Part shown: positions 54,293 through 63,148 of the stretch, piece after piece
Position numbering within the stretch: the first letter of the stretch is position 1
Layout of the letters: every line of letters starts with the position of its first letter
NCBI RefSeq assembly: GCF_003667445.1
Contig: NZ_RCTF01000006.1
Coordinates: forward strand, 1 to 64,000
DNA length: 64,000 bases
Reading direction: 5' to 3'
Source of the DNA: Xanthobacter tagetidis
GTDB taxonomy: Bacteria > Pseudomonadota > Alphaproteobacteria > Rhizobiales > Xanthobacteraceae
Notes under the pieces: model-generated
What the model was told of the DNA's origin: nothing
Seen by the model: only the letters and a program-made list of their open reading frames with translations
Databases searched by the model: none
Made by a program: the position numbers and the translations under genes

Positions 54293-55216
54293 TCAAAGCA
54301 CTCCGTAGCGCTTCTGCAGCGCAAGGCTGGAGGCGACGCTCAGCACCAGCGTCACGGCCATCAGCACCAGAGCGATGGTGGCGGCGAACGGCCAGTTGTA
54401 CACCTTGATCGCCTGCTCGAAGACCTTCGGCGCCATCATCTGGAATGACGGGCCACCGATGAGGACCGGCGTCGCATAGGCGTTCATCGCCAGCACGAAG
54501 CACAAGAGGCAGCCGGAGAAGATTCCCGGCATGGCGAGCGGAAGGGTCACGCGGAAGAACGCCGTCCACGGCGGCGCACCCATGGTCTGGGCGGCTTCCT
54601 CATAGGCCGTGCCGATGTTCTCGAACACGCTCTCCAGCGAGATCACCATGAACGGCAGCAGCACGGCGATGAGGCCGATCACCACCGCCGATCCAGTGTA
54701 GAGAATGCGGACCGGCTCGGCGATCAAGCCGGCGGACAGCAGCGCCGAATTGATCAGTCCCTTGTCGGCGAGCAGAACCATCCAGCCCGCCGCGCGCACC
54801 GCGTTGCCCATGAGCAGCGGAATGATCGTGGCGAGGATAAGCACCGTCTTCAGGGCGCGGCTCTCGACCCGGCTGATGACGAACGCTGCGGGGACGCCGA
54901 GGACCAGGCAGATGGCCGTGCAGCTGAGCGCGACCACCAGCGTGCGGGCGAGGATCATCAGATAGAACGGCTCGCCGAAGAAGCGGGCATAGTTTTCCAG
55001 CGTGAAGCCCACGAGGTCCGGTGAAGCGGCATCGAAATGGGCGACACTGGTGCGGGCCATGAGGGCTAGCGGCAGCACCAGCCCCGCCAGCACCAGCGTC
55101 AGGCTGGGAAACAGCAGCCAGCCGGCGCTGGACCGCCGGCGCCGGCGGTCCGTGGCGCCCGGCGCAGGCAGCCCGCCGGTCAGGCTGTCTTCGCCGGTGA
55201 GGGCGAGCGCGCTCAC
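54293..55216 (-). CDS. ABC transporter permease (PotB type)
   Basis: A 307-residue permease with six helices. The EAA motif is AYEEAAQTMGAPPWTAFFRVTLPLAMPGIF. Translation starts at GTG 55216, overlapping the binding-protein stop (GTGA). A ~40-residue polar N-terminus (PGATDRRRRRSSAG) precedes helix 1. An ATG-led longer frame upstream lies inside the binding-protein gene and is rejected. Confidence 0.93.
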   Translation of the reverse strand: MSALALTGEDSLTGGLPAPGATDRRRRRSSAGWLLFPSLTLVLAGLVLPLALMARTSVAHFDAASPDLVGFTLENYARFFGEPFYLMILARTLVVALSCTAICLVLGVPAAFVISRVESRALKTVLILATIIPLLMGNAVRAAGWMVLLADKGLINSALLSAGLIAEPVRILYTGSAVVIGLIAVLLPFMVISLESVFENIGTAYEEAAQTMGAPPWTAFFRVTLPLAMPGIFSGCLLCFVLAMNAYATPVLIGGPSFQMMAPKVFEQAIKVYNWPFAATIALVLMAVTLVLSVASSLALQKRYGVL

Positions 55217-56274
55217 GCCTTGAATTCCTTGTTCCACCACTCGATCCACTGGGCGTCGCTCTTCGCCGCATAGGGGTAGTCGACGAAATTGAGCTTCGCG
55301 ATCTGGTCGGCGGTGAATTCGAGGCGCTTGCGATCCTCCACGGGGACGTCGGCATTGTCGGTGGCGACGGCATAGGAGGTGGCGAGGGAGATGGCGCCCA
55401 TGGGCTTGGGCTGGAGCATCGCCTCCAGATAGGCGTAGGCGCCGTCCACGTTGCGCGCCCGCTTCGGAATGCCCGCGCCGAACGAGATGGCGACGGCCCC
55501 TTCCTTCGGATAGGACCAGCGCAGGGGCAGACCTTCCTTCTCCCACTGGATGGCACGGGCGCTGTAGTTCGCCGAGATCCAGATCTCCTCGGCCTTGAAC
55601 GCCGCCGCGAGTGCCTGGTGGGAGGGATAGAGGCGGGGCTGAACCTGCTTCTTCATCTCCAGCAGGGCGGGAAAGGCCTTGCTCACGTCACCCATCGACC
55701 CGCCGTGGGCGAGCGCGGCCGCGTAGATATAGTTGAAGTAGAGCTGGTCGATGATGCCGACGCGGCCGGCATATTTGGGGTTCCAGAGGTCCGCGAAGCT
55801 TGTCGGCGCCTGCGGAATCCTGGCCGGATTGTAGAGCAGGACCACGCCGCCATAGGCTGCGGGGATGAAATAGGGCCGGCGCAGCTTCTCGATGATGTGG
55901 CCGGCGCTGGGAATGCGCGACATGTCGAGGGTTTCGAGCACGCCCTGGGCGCTCATCTCATAGGCGTCGGCATCGCTCAGCCAGGTCACGTCGACGCTGG
56001 AGCGGGGCAGGCGGCGCTCCGCCAGCATCTTCGCCTTGCGCTCCGGCACCGGGGCGAGGTCGTGGATGATGCGCATGGCCGAGGCGGCGAAGGCCGGTTC
56101 CTCGAACCCCTTGGCGATGCGCTCGTTCCAGTCGCCGCCCCAGTTGGAGACGACGAGCTCGCCGCTCTGCGCGCGCCCGGCGCCGGGCAGCAGGGAGGCG
56201 GCGCCGAGGGCGGCGGCGCCGGCGAGGAGGCGCCTGCGATCCAGCGCAGGGCCCAGGATGGTTTGATTGGTCAC
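55213..56274 (-). CDS. ABC transporter substrate-binding protein (PotD/Fe type)
   Basis: A 353-residue periplasmic protein of the extracellular-solute-binding family 1/8 type. A twin-arginine-like signal (ALDRRRLLAGAAALGAASLLPGAGRAQ) begins it. ELVVSNWGGDWNERIAKGFEEPAF is the usual family opening, and PTSFADLWNPKYAGRVGI the usual mid-segment. GTG at 56274 has GAGGGG upstream. The ligand is unknown: polyamine, iron, phosphonate or aromatic amine are all handled by relatives. First gene of the transporter operon, 103 bp after the tautomerase gene. Confidence 0.92.
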   Translation of the reverse strand: MTNQTILGPALDRRRLLAGAAALGAASLLPGAGRAQSGELVVSNWGGDWNERIAKGFEEPAFAASAMRIIHDLAPVPERKAKMLAERRLPRSSVDVTWLSDADAYEMSAQGVLETLDMSRIPSAGHIIEKLRRPYFIPAAYGGVVLLYNPARIPQAPTSFADLWNPKYAGRVGIIDQLYFNYIYAAALAHGGSMGDVSKAFPALLEMKKQVQPRLYPSHQALAAAFKAEEIWISANYSARAIQWEKEGLPLRWSYPKEGAVAISFGAGIPKRARNVDGAYAYLEAMLQPKPMGAISLATSYAVATDNADVPVEDRKRLEFTADQIAKLNFVDYPYAAKSDAQWIEWWNKEFKA

Positions 56275-56377
56275 GAAGTTCCCCTCACTTCTTCTCTGGA
56301 TTGTGGCAGGAGGCCGCGCGCGTGTCTCCGCGCTTCGGCCGGTTGTGGAAAGAACGCGCCGGTCCCGGCGCGGGTCA

Positions 56378-56956
56378 TCAGGCCGGTTCTGCGGCCGCGG
56401 CCAGCAGTTGGGGCCGCAGCGAGGGCAGCATTCCGCCGGTGTCGGCCGGATAGCCCGCCGCCGCCATGGCCCGCGCCTTGGCCTCGAAATAGGCGCGCGA
56501 CCAGATCGGCCGGGGGCCGCCATCCTGGCCCACCGTCCTGGCGATGGATTCCAGGCTGATGGGCTGGCCGCCGTCGCCCCAATTGCCCTCGGTCACCTCA
56601 TTGATGACGGTGAGCAGGCTGCCGGCCGGATCGGAGCAGCCGGTCGCCCCGGCGATCTCTTCCGCCACCCAGGCATGAACCTCGTTCTTGTGCGCGACGT
56701 TCATGTAGCCTTCGGGGATGAACACATTGACCAGGAACTTGCCCGGACCGGTCACGTAGGTCCCATCGGTTCGGCCGCCGATCCACCAGTCGTCCGCGGC
56801 GAAGGCGGTGAAGAATACCCAGGCGAACGCCCGCCCGCCGGGCGTGTTGGCGCCGCCTTCCATTTTGATGAGCACGTCGGTGAGGCGGGCGGCAAGATCG
56901 GCTTTCGCCGCAGCATCGAGCGTCCCGGCGGCATAGCGCACGTCCATGATCGGCAT
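56378..56956 (-). CDS. Tandem tautomerase-superfamily protein
   Basis: A 192-residue protein that begins MPIMDVRYAAGTLDAAAKADLAARLTDVL, the 4-oxalocrotonate tautomerase pattern with the catalytic Pro2. GKFLVNVFIPEGYMNVAHKNEVHAWVAEEIAGA near residue 87 looks like a second half. It is thus a fused two-repeat tautomerase like CaaD/MSAD-type or tautomerase_3 proteins. Such enzymes tautomerise or hydrate enol acids. It lies between the pirin and transporter genes on one strand, suggesting processing of an aromatic breakdown product. Confidence 0.78.
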   Translation of the reverse strand: MPIMDVRYAAGTLDAAAKADLAARLTDVLIKMEGGANTPGGRAFAWVFFTAFAADDWWIGGRTDGTYVTGPGKFLVNVFIPEGYMNVAHKNEVHAWVAEEIAGATGCSDPAGSLLTVINEVTEGNWGDGGQPISLESIARTVGQDGGPRPIWSRAYFEAKARAMAAAGYPADTGGMLPSLRPQLLAAAAEPA

Positions 56957-56992
56957 TGTCGACTCCCTTGGGATGGATCGCCGGGCACGCCC

Positions 56993-57802
56993 TCAGTCGA
57001 GGAGGTCGGCTCCGTGGGCCTTTTCCCAGGCACGGATGCGGGCATCGTCGAGCATGGCGGTCTCGACGAAGAAGATGTCGGAGCTGTCGGCAGCCTCGAT
57101 CGCGAGGGTCTCGACCCCGCTGATGCCCAAGCTGTCGCGACGCCCGAGCGCAACCTCGTTCACGGTGGCGCTGCCCTCCGCGACGAACACGTAGACGCCG
57201 TGCTCCGGCGTGCGCGGGGTGTAGGTGAAGCCGCCGGCGCGGTCGGTCACCAGACGCGAGACGCGCAGGTCCTGCGATACCGGCAGCGCGCCGTCCGCGT
57301 CACCCACGAGTTGAGCGATTCGGTTGCGCCGGGTGCGGATGTCGAAGTGGGCGCGATGGTAGCTCGGCGGCAGAAAGAGCTGGCCAGGCATGAGCCACAA
57401 ATAAATGGCGTTCATGTTCTCCGGGCTGATCGAGAGCTCGCAGTGCTTTCCACCAGATCCGGCGGAGAAAACATAGTAATCGCCCTGCCGCAGCTGGTCC
57501 ACCATGCCCTGGCCGGCCGTGTTGATATGGGTCAGCTCGCCTTCCAGCACAAACGCGCAGATGATGAAATTGTGATGCGGGTGCATGTTGTAGCCGCAGC
57601 CGGCACCGCTGAACACTTCATCACCGAACACGCGGACGGTGCCGAACCCGGGGCGCCCGCCCTGGTATTGATGGAAGTTGAAACTGGATTCGCGGGTAAT
57701 ATGACTTCCGGGATGGCCGGCCACGTAAGACGAGGCACTACCATCGGAATAGATCACGTCGTGGCCGCGCTCGCCCGCCCGGAGTACGAAAGATTTTGGC
57801 AT
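56993..57802 (-). CDS. Pirin-family (bicupin) protein
   Basis: A 269-residue pirin. The metal site pattern of the N-terminal cupin is clear: MHPHHNFIICAFVLEGELTH (His74, His76, His77). SAGSGGKHCELSISPENMNAIYLWLMPG carries the typical pirin continuation with a further His and Glu. The C-terminal domain is a degenerate cupin. Some bacterial pirins act as quercetin 2,3-dioxygenase; others regulate enzymes. The gene is 36 bp upstream of the tautomerase and 27 bp downstream of rubredoxin, one operon. Confidence 0.9.
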   Translation of the reverse strand: MPKSFVLRAGERGHDVIYSDGSASSYVAGHPGSHITRESSFNFHQYQGGRPGFGTVRVFGDEVFSGAGCGYNMHPHHNFIICAFVLEGELTHINTAGQGMVDQLRQGDYYVFSAGSGGKHCELSISPENMNAIYLWLMPGQLFLPPSYHRAHFDIRTRRNRIAQLVGDADGALPVSQDLRVSRLVTDRAGGFTYTPRTPEHGVYVFVAEGSATVNEVALGRRDSLGISGVETLAIEAADSSDIFFVETAMLDDARIRAWEKAHGADLLD

Positions 57803-57829
57803 GATTTATCTCCCGAGATTGTTGCGCGC

Positions 57830-58045
57830 TCAGGCGATTCGCGCCTGATCGACGCCGGCTTCGGCGTAGCCCATCTCCACCATCTCGAACTGGTTCTTGG
57901 GGGTGCCGCAATCGGGGCAGACCCAGTCGTCAGGGATATCAGCCCAGCGGGTGCCGGGCGCCAGCCCGTGTTCCGGAAGGCCGAGGGATTCGTCATACGA
58001 GAAGCCGCATCCGAGGCAGAGCCATCGCTTGAGAGGCGCATCCAT
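57830..58045 (-). CDS. Rubredoxin
   Basis: A 71-residue rubredoxin with iron ligands in [11 protein letters not shown] (Cys10, Cys13) and [13 protein letters not shown] (Cys43, Cys46). [15 protein letters not shown] between them is standard. It is a one-electron carrier; the partner is likely an oxygenase or a member of this operon. It is first in the leftward operon rubredoxin-pirin-tautomerase, divergent from the GntR regulator 215 bp away. Confidence 0.95.
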   Translation of the reverse strand: MDAPLKRWLCLGCGFSYDESLGLPEHGLAPGTRWADIPDDWVCPDCGTPKNQFEMVEMGYAEAGVDQARIA

Positions 58046-58260
58046 GGTGAGTATCCTGCATTACAGTAGCGCGTCACACGTCACGTTTTAGATTGGCGCG
58101 CCACCAACGGCAAGCGCAAAGTTTGTGCAGGGTCCAAAGTGCCGACTTCCCTTGCCACTTGAGGCACCATCGCCGCTTGCGTTGCTTGCGCGGTGCGCAG
58201 TGCCGCATTATTGTAGAGCGCTACCAATTGTGCCTCAGGGGCACCAACTGCGGGCGGGTA
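58046..58260. promoter_or_regulatory. Divergent control region rubredoxin/GntR
   Basis: 215 bp of unusually AT-containing sequence. An imperfect inverted repeat TTGTGCC-N5-GGCACCAA (58228-58234, 58240-58247) lies 14 bases before the GntR start and could serve autoregulation. GAGGCACCA also occurs near 58163. No definite -35/-10 pair is assigned. Confidence 0.4.
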
Positions 58261-58935
58261 ATGGATCCGAATTTGCGTGAACAGGTGCTGCGGCAGGTGC
58301 GGTCGGAGATCATTTCGGGACAAAGCGGCCCGGGTAAGATGTACTCGGTGCCCACCCTGGCGGCCGACCTCGGCATGTCCACGACGCCCGTGCGGGAAGC
58401 GCTGCTGGAGCTGGCACGGACCGGCCTGATCGAGCCCATGCGCAATCGCGGGTTCAAGGTCGTGGAGCCGACCGTGGACGATCTGCGCAATCTGTTCGAC
58501 ATGCGCAGCCTGCTCGAGGTGCATGCCGCCGAACTGTTCGCCCTCAAGCCGCGGAAGAAAAAGAAGCTCATCGAGCAGCTCACCGGCCACGCCGACGCGA
58601 TCCGCGCGGCTGTGGAGAATGACGATCTCTACGGCTACCTGGAGAACGACCGCAATTTCCACATGGCCTTCATTGGCGCGGCCGAGAATGCACTGCTCAC
58701 GGAGATGGCCATGGGCCTGCGCGACAAGATGCGTCTCCACGGCATCTCGTCGCGCGCGGGCCTGGAGCGGCAGGCCGCATCTGTGGACGAGCATTACCAG
58801 CTGACCGCCCTCGCCGAGGCGGGCAACGTGGACGGCATCCGGGAGCTCATGCGGAACCACATCCTCACCTGGGAGCCGATCTTCATGGAAGCGCTGCTGA
58901 AGAGCAGGCGAGAGACGAGCGGGACGCGGGCCTGA
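58261..58935 (+). CDS. GntR-family regulator, FadR/FCD subfamily
   Basis: A 224-residue regulator. The winged helix-turn-helix is near residues 12-72 (YSVPTLAADLGMSTTPVREALLELARTGLIEPMRNRGFKV). The FCD helical domain follows, with the usual acidic/His positions (DRNFHMAFIGAAEN, DEHYQLTALAEAGN, MRNHILTWEPIF). The start at 58261 (GGGCGGG upstream) is chosen; a longer frame from 58093 would include the promoter. It sits between the leftward rubredoxin operon and the rightward dld operon and probably represses both until its acid effector is present. Confidence 0.9.
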   Translation: MDPNLREQVLRQVRSEIISGQSGPGKMYSVPTLAADLGMSTTPVREALLELARTGLIEPMRNRGFKVVEPTVDDLRNLFDMRSLLEVHAAELFALKPRKKKKLIEQLTGHADAIRAAVENDDLYGYLENDRNFHMAFIGAAENALLTEMAMGLRDKMRLHGISSRAGLERQAASVDEHYQLTALAEAGNVDGIRELMRNHILTWEPIFMEALLKSRRETSGTRA

Positions 58936-59281
58936 GAACGGGCGCCGGACGGCCCGGCCAGGTCGATCGGCCATGAGCGGTTCGATCGCCGCGACAGCCC
59001 GAACAGGTCCCGCAGGCTCGGCCGGCCGGATAAAGCGCTCCCGCGTGTTCGTCCCCCGCTCGGTACGGCCCCGGGAATGGGCCGCGTCAGGGACGACGGG
59101 GCGCCATGGGAATGCGCGGCATCACCACTTGTGGCGATGCAGCCCGAAGGACATCCAGACAGACTGAGAGCCGTCGATCCTCGTCGGACGGTGCATCGGT
59201 CGCCTCGCAGGGAAACCGCCCGATCAAACCGCTTGATGAAGCGCGTCAAGAGGCGGAGCTTACCCAAGGGGGATGATTGCC
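58936..59281. other. Intergenic region upstream of dld, no gene seen
   Basis: 346 bp of GC-rich sequence with no supported gene. An imperfect palindrome ATCACCACTTGTGGCGAT at 59121-59138 is a possible operator. AAGGGGG at 59264-59271 is the dld ribosome-binding site. Confidence 0.4.
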
Positions 59282-61081
59282 ATGGATGCCGCATTTCTCG
59301 ACCTGACGGTTCCGGCGGGCAAGACCGCTGCGCGGGAGACCGCCGACGGCGATGCGACCCTGATCGCAGACCTTCGGGACATCGTCGGTCGCGCGCATGT
59401 CCTGACGAGCCCCGAGGCCACGCGCCGCTTTCGCACCGGCATAAGGTTCGGCAGCGGGCCGGTGGTGGCCGTGGTGCGGCCCGGTTCGCTGGTGGAGCAA
59501 TGGCGCGTGCTGAAGGCCTGCGTCGCCGCCGACAAGATCGTCATCATGCAGTCGGCCAACACTGGGGTCACCGGCGGCTCGACCCCTGACGGGGACGACT
59601 ATGACCGCGGCATCGTGCTCATCAACACCATGCGCATCGAAGGCCTGCACCTGATCAATGACGGGACGCAGGTGGTGTGCCTGCCGGGCACGACCCTGTT
59701 CCACCTGGAAAAGGCCTTGGCCAAGATCGGCCGCGCGCCGCACTCGGTGATCGGCTCGTCGTGCATCGGCGCGTCGGTGTTCGGCGGCGTGTGCAACAAT
59801 TCCGGCGGCGCCCTGATCCATCGCGGCCCGGCCTTCACCCAGCTCGCGCTGTTCGCGCGGCTCGATGAGGCGGGCAGCCTGCATCTCGTCAATCATCTCG
59901 GGATCGCGCTGGGCAACGATCCGGAGACGATCCTCCGGCGGGTCGAGAGCGGCGATTTCACGCCCGCCGACATCGTCAACGACCCCGCCCGCGCCGCCTC
60001 GGACCACGACTATGCGGACCATGTGCGCGACATCGCGGCGCCAACCCCGTCCCGCTTCAATGCCGATCCGCGCCGCCTGTTCGAAGCCTCCGGCAGCGCC
60101 GGCAAGGTGATGCTCATGGCGGTGCGGCTCGACACCTTCCCGAAGGAGAAGGAACAGGTCGTCTTCTACATCGGCTCGAACGACACCGGCGAACTCGAAG
60201 GCATCCGCCGCCATATCCTCAGCACCTTCAAGGATCTGCCGATCGAAGGCGAGTACATGCACCGGGACTCCTTCGATTGCGCAGAGGTCTACGGCAAAGA
60301 CACCTTTCTGGTGATCCATTATCTGGGCACCGACATGATCCCGCGGCTGTTCGCGCTGCAGGCGGCATTCGACAATTTCTGCCGGCGGATCGCGTTCCTG
60401 CCGAACAACCTCAGCGCCAAGATACTGCAGGCCCTGAGCCACCTCTTCCCGAAGCATCTGCCCCGGCGCATGATAGATTACCGCGACCGCTTCGAACACT
60501 ATCTGCTGTTGAAGATGGGGGACGACGGCATCGCGGAGGCCCGCGCCCATCTGAAATCAATCTTCCCTTCGAAATCCGGCGACTATTTCGAGTGCACGCC
60601 CGATGAAGGCGACAAGGCCTTCCTGCACCGCTTCGCCGCCGCCGGCGCCGCGATCCGCTATCGCGCGGTCCACGACGAGGAGGTGGAGGATATCGTCGCG
60701 CTCGACATCGCGCTCCGCCGCAACGACGAGAACTGGTTCGAGACGCTGCCCGAAGAGATCGACAAGCACCTGATCCGCAAGCTCTATTGCGGCCACTTCT
60801 TCTGCCACGTCTTCCACCAGGACTACATCGTGGCGAAGGGCAGCAATTGCGAGGAGATCGAGCACGCCATATGGAAGCTGCTCGATGCGCGCGGCGCGGA
60901 ATATCCCGCCGAGCACAATGTGGGGCATCTCTACTTCGCGAAGCCCGCCATGGTCGACCATTTCAAGGCGCTCGACCCCTGCAACACCTTCAATCCCGGA
61001 ATTGGCCGCACCACCAAGTGCGCCCACTGGATGCCGCGCGGACAGGCCGGTGCACCCGGCGCCTTCCGGTGCGACCGCTGA
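59282..61081 (+). CDS. Dld-type FAD D-2-hydroxyacid (lactate) dehydrogenase
   Basis: A 599-residue respiratory D-lactate dehydrogenase of the Dld family (FAD_binding_4 plus membrane-association domain). FAD contacts lie in the SANTGVTGGSTPDGDDYDRG region near residue 92, in PGTTLFHLEKALAKIG and in GSSCIGASVFGGVCNNSGGALIHRGP. The C-terminal half has KAFLHRFAAAGAAIRYRA and the conserved HNVGHLY...LDPCNTFNPGIGRT. ATG 59282 is preferred to 59273 because the AAGGGGG is eight bases from it. The next gene encodes a 2-oxoacid decarboxylase-like enzyme, so the natural substrate may be an aromatic hydroxyacid rather than lactate. Confidence 0.92.
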   Translation: MDAAFLDLTVPAGKTAARETADGDATLIADLRDIVGRAHVLTSPEATRRFRTGIRFGSGPVVAVVRPGSLVEQWRVLKACVAADKIVIMQSANTGVTGGSTPDGDDYDRGIVLINTMRIEGLHLINDGTQVVCLPGTTLFHLEKALAKIGRAPHSVIGSSCIGASVFGGVCNNSGGALIHRGPAFTQLALFARLDEAGSLHLVNHLGIALGNDPETILRRVESGDFTPADIVNDPARAASDHDYADHVRDIAAPTPSRFNADPRRLFEASGSAGKVMLMAVRLDTFPKEKEQVVFYIGSNDTGELEGIRRHILSTFKDLPIEGEYMHRDSFDCAEVYGKDTFLVIHYLGTDMIPRLFALQAAFDNFCRRIAFLPNNLSAKILQALSHLFPKHLPRRMIDYRDRFEHYLLLKMGDDGIAEARAHLKSIFPSKSGDYFECTPDEGDKAFLHRFAAAGAAIRYRAVHDEEVEDIVALDIALRRNDENWFETLPEEIDKHLIRKLYCGHFFCHVFHQDYIVAKGSNCEEIEHAIWKLLDARGAEYPAEHNVGHLYFAKPAMVDHFKALDPCNTFNPGIGRTTKCAHWMPRGQAGAPGAFRCDR

Positions 61082-61146
61082 CCATTTGAAATACCACGTA
61101 CGGCGCACGCCACTCGGCTGGCTCCGGCAAGATCATTGGAGCGAAC

Positions 61147-62751
61147 ATGACGACCCGGACCGGTGGCGAGCTCATCCAGGATTTCCTTGCGACGTATGAC
61201 ATTCCCTTCGTCTTCGGCAATCCCGGAACCACGGAGACGACCTTCCTCGCGGCCGTGGCCGCCTCGAAGGCCACCTATGTGCTGTCGCTGCATGAATCGA
61301 GCGCGGTGGGCATCGCCGCGGGCTATGCGCTGATCACCGGCAAGCCGTCCATCGTCAGCCTGCACACCTATCCGGGCCTCGCCAACGGCATGTTCAACAT
61401 GCGCAACGCGCTGATGTCCGGGGTGCCGCTGCTGGTGATCAACGGGCAGCAGGATTCCCGCTTCCTCATCCACAATCCGGTGCTGGGCGCGCCCAATGTC
61501 CAGCTGGCGCAGACCGCCACCAAATATGCCTATGAGGTGACGCGCACGGACGATCTCGCCGTCGCCCTGCAACGCTGCTACCTGCACGCGCGGCTCCAGC
61601 CGACCGGTCCGGTCTTCCTCTCCATTCCCATGAACTTCATGCTGGAGGAAACCGGGCACACGACGTTCAAGAAGACGCGCATCGTCGAGGACGTGGTGCC
61701 GCACTCCATCGGCGAGGTGGCGGACACGCTCAAGGCGGTGCCGGCGGGCAGGCTCGCCATTGTCGCCGATTACGCGGTGGGCGCGGCGCATGGCATCGAT
61801 GCCATCAGCCGCATCGCGAGCGCCCTCGGCGCCGACATCTATGCCGCGCCCTTCCATGTGCAGGGCACGGTCGATCCGCTGCATCCGAACTTCCGCGGCC
61901 AGCTTCCGCCCACCACGAAGGCGATCAACGAGGCGCTCGGCCGCTACCACACCATGCTGCTGATCGGCGAGAAGGTGGACAGCTTCACCTATGATGGCCT
62001 CCAGGCGCTGCCGCCGGAATTGCAGGTCATCCAGATCGCGCCGGCGGCCAGCCAGCTTGGCTTCGACTTTCCCTGCGACATGGCGGTGCTCGGCGACATC
62101 CAGGCGACCCTGGACGCGCTGGCGACCGCGCTCGGCGCCGACAGGGTACCTGTGGCGCGGACAGTCGACGAGGCGGCTCTCGATGCCAAATATCCCGCTT
62201 CGGGACCGCACGCGAGCGATGCGCTGATCCTGGCGGTGCTGCGCCATCTCGACCGCTCCACCCACGTCATCACGGAAGGCTCGTCCGAGGACGCCATCGT
62301 GCAGGACATGGCGGTGAGCCTCGGCTTCCGGAACGTGCATTTCTCGCCGCGCGGCGGCGGTCTGGGCTGGGCCCTGCCGCTGGGCGTCGGCATCGGCCTG
62401 GCGAGCGGCAAGCACGCCGCCTGCTTCGTCGGCGATGGAGGAAGCCTGTTCTCCATCCACGCGCTCTGGACGGCGGCGAAGTATGCCATCCCCTCCATCT
62501 TCATCTGCTTCGTAAACAACGAATACCGGCTGCTGAAAGACCTGTGGTGCAACGTGATGGGCACGACCATCGCGACCACGCACTTCGTCGGCCTGGACTT
62601 CAGCGATCCCGATGTGGACATGCGCAAGATCGCCGAGGGCTTCGGCGCCCGCGTCGAGACGATCGACGCTGCCGCAAGCGTCGGCGACGTGCTCGCCCGC
62701 GCGCTCGCGCATCAGGGTCCGAGTTTCCTGATCATCAATCGCGAGCCGTGA
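61147..62751 (+). CDS. Benzoylformate decarboxylase-like ThDP enzyme
   Basis: A 534-residue thiamine-diphosphate enzyme. The activating Glu50 is in SLHESSAVGIAAGYA, FVFGNPGTTETTF is the usual N-terminal loop, and the ThDP/Mg motif GDGG with NNEY follows (about residues 427-458). HSAAG-like HTYPGLANGMFNMRNA and the overall order resemble benzoylformate decarboxylase and other 2-oxoacid decarboxylases more than acetolactate synthase. The FAD-binding middle of AHAS is absent. It is 65 bp after dld. The pair would oxidise a D-2-hydroxyacid to a 2-oxoacid and decarboxylate it. Confidence 0.88.
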   Translation: MTTRTGGELIQDFLATYDIPFVFGNPGTTETTFLAAVAASKATYVLSLHESSAVGIAAGYALITGKPSIVSLHTYPGLANGMFNMRNALMSGVPLLVINGQQDSRFLIHNPVLGAPNVQLAQTATKYAYEVTRTDDLAVALQRCYLHARLQPTGPVFLSIPMNFMLEETGHTTFKKTRIVEDVVPHSIGEVADTLKAVPAGRLAIVADYAVGAAHGIDAISRIASALGADIYAAPFHVQGTVDPLHPNFRGQLPPTTKAINEALGRYHTMLLIGEKVDSFTYDGLQALPPELQVIQIAPAASQLGFDFPCDMAVLGDIQATLDALATALGADRVPVARTVDEAALDAKYPASGPHASDALILAVLRHLDRSTHVITEGSSEDAIVQDMAVSLGFRNVHFSPRGGGLGWALPLGVGIGLASGKHAACFVGDGGSLFSIHALWTAAKYAIPSIFICFVNNEYRLLKDLWCNVMGTTIATTHFVGLDFSDPDVDMRKIAEGFGARVETIDAAASVGDVLARALAHQGPSFLIINREP

Positions 62752-62812
62752 ACCGGCGGCGGTGCGGCGCCGCCCGACGGATACCCATCGATGCAGAATA
62801 AGTGAGGCGGTC

Positions 62813-63148
62813 ATGTCCGGAGACTTTGAGAAGGAATTGACACGGCGCGTGTGGACCGACGACGCGTTCGCCGCGCAGGTGGAGAGCGACCCGGTCGGGG
62901 CGCTCAAGACCATGGGCGTGAACGTGCCGGCCGGCGTCAAGGTGAAGGTGGTCGTGCAGCGGCGCGACCGGGTCTACTTCACCATCCCGCCCGCCCGCGC
63001 ACCGCAATCGCCCCCGCCGCCGGCGCCGCTCAACCAGATGGACCTGTGGTCCAGCCAGGGCCTGTTCATCTGGCTCGTGCCCGTGGCCGCCAAATTCAAG
63101 CTGCTGGCCCTGCGCAACGCGGCTCGCACCGAGGGAGATGAGCCGTGA
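62813..63148 (+). CDS. NHLP (nitrile hydratase leader-like) small protein 1
   Basis: A 111-residue protein. Residues 4-60 follow the nitrile-hydratase-alpha-like leader pattern: ELTRRVWTDDAFAAQVESDPVGALKTMG, then VNVPAGVKVKVVVQRRDRVYFTIPP. A Pro-rich stretch (PPARAPQSPPPPAP) and an amphipathic/hydrophobic tail (LFIWLVPVAAKFKLLALRNAA) complete it. The metal-binding CxLCSC of true nitrile hydratase is absent. No double-Gly cleavage site is seen. NHLP domains serve as leaders of RiPP precursors, but no maturase is visible here. GAGG precedes ATG 62813. The stop overlaps the next NHLP gene's GTG. Confidence 0.75.
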   Translation: MSGDFEKELTRRVWTDDAFAAQVESDPVGALKTMGVNVPAGVKVKVVVQRRDRVYFTIPPARAPQSPPPPAPLNQMDLWSSQGLFIWLVPVAAKFKLLALRNAARTEGDEP

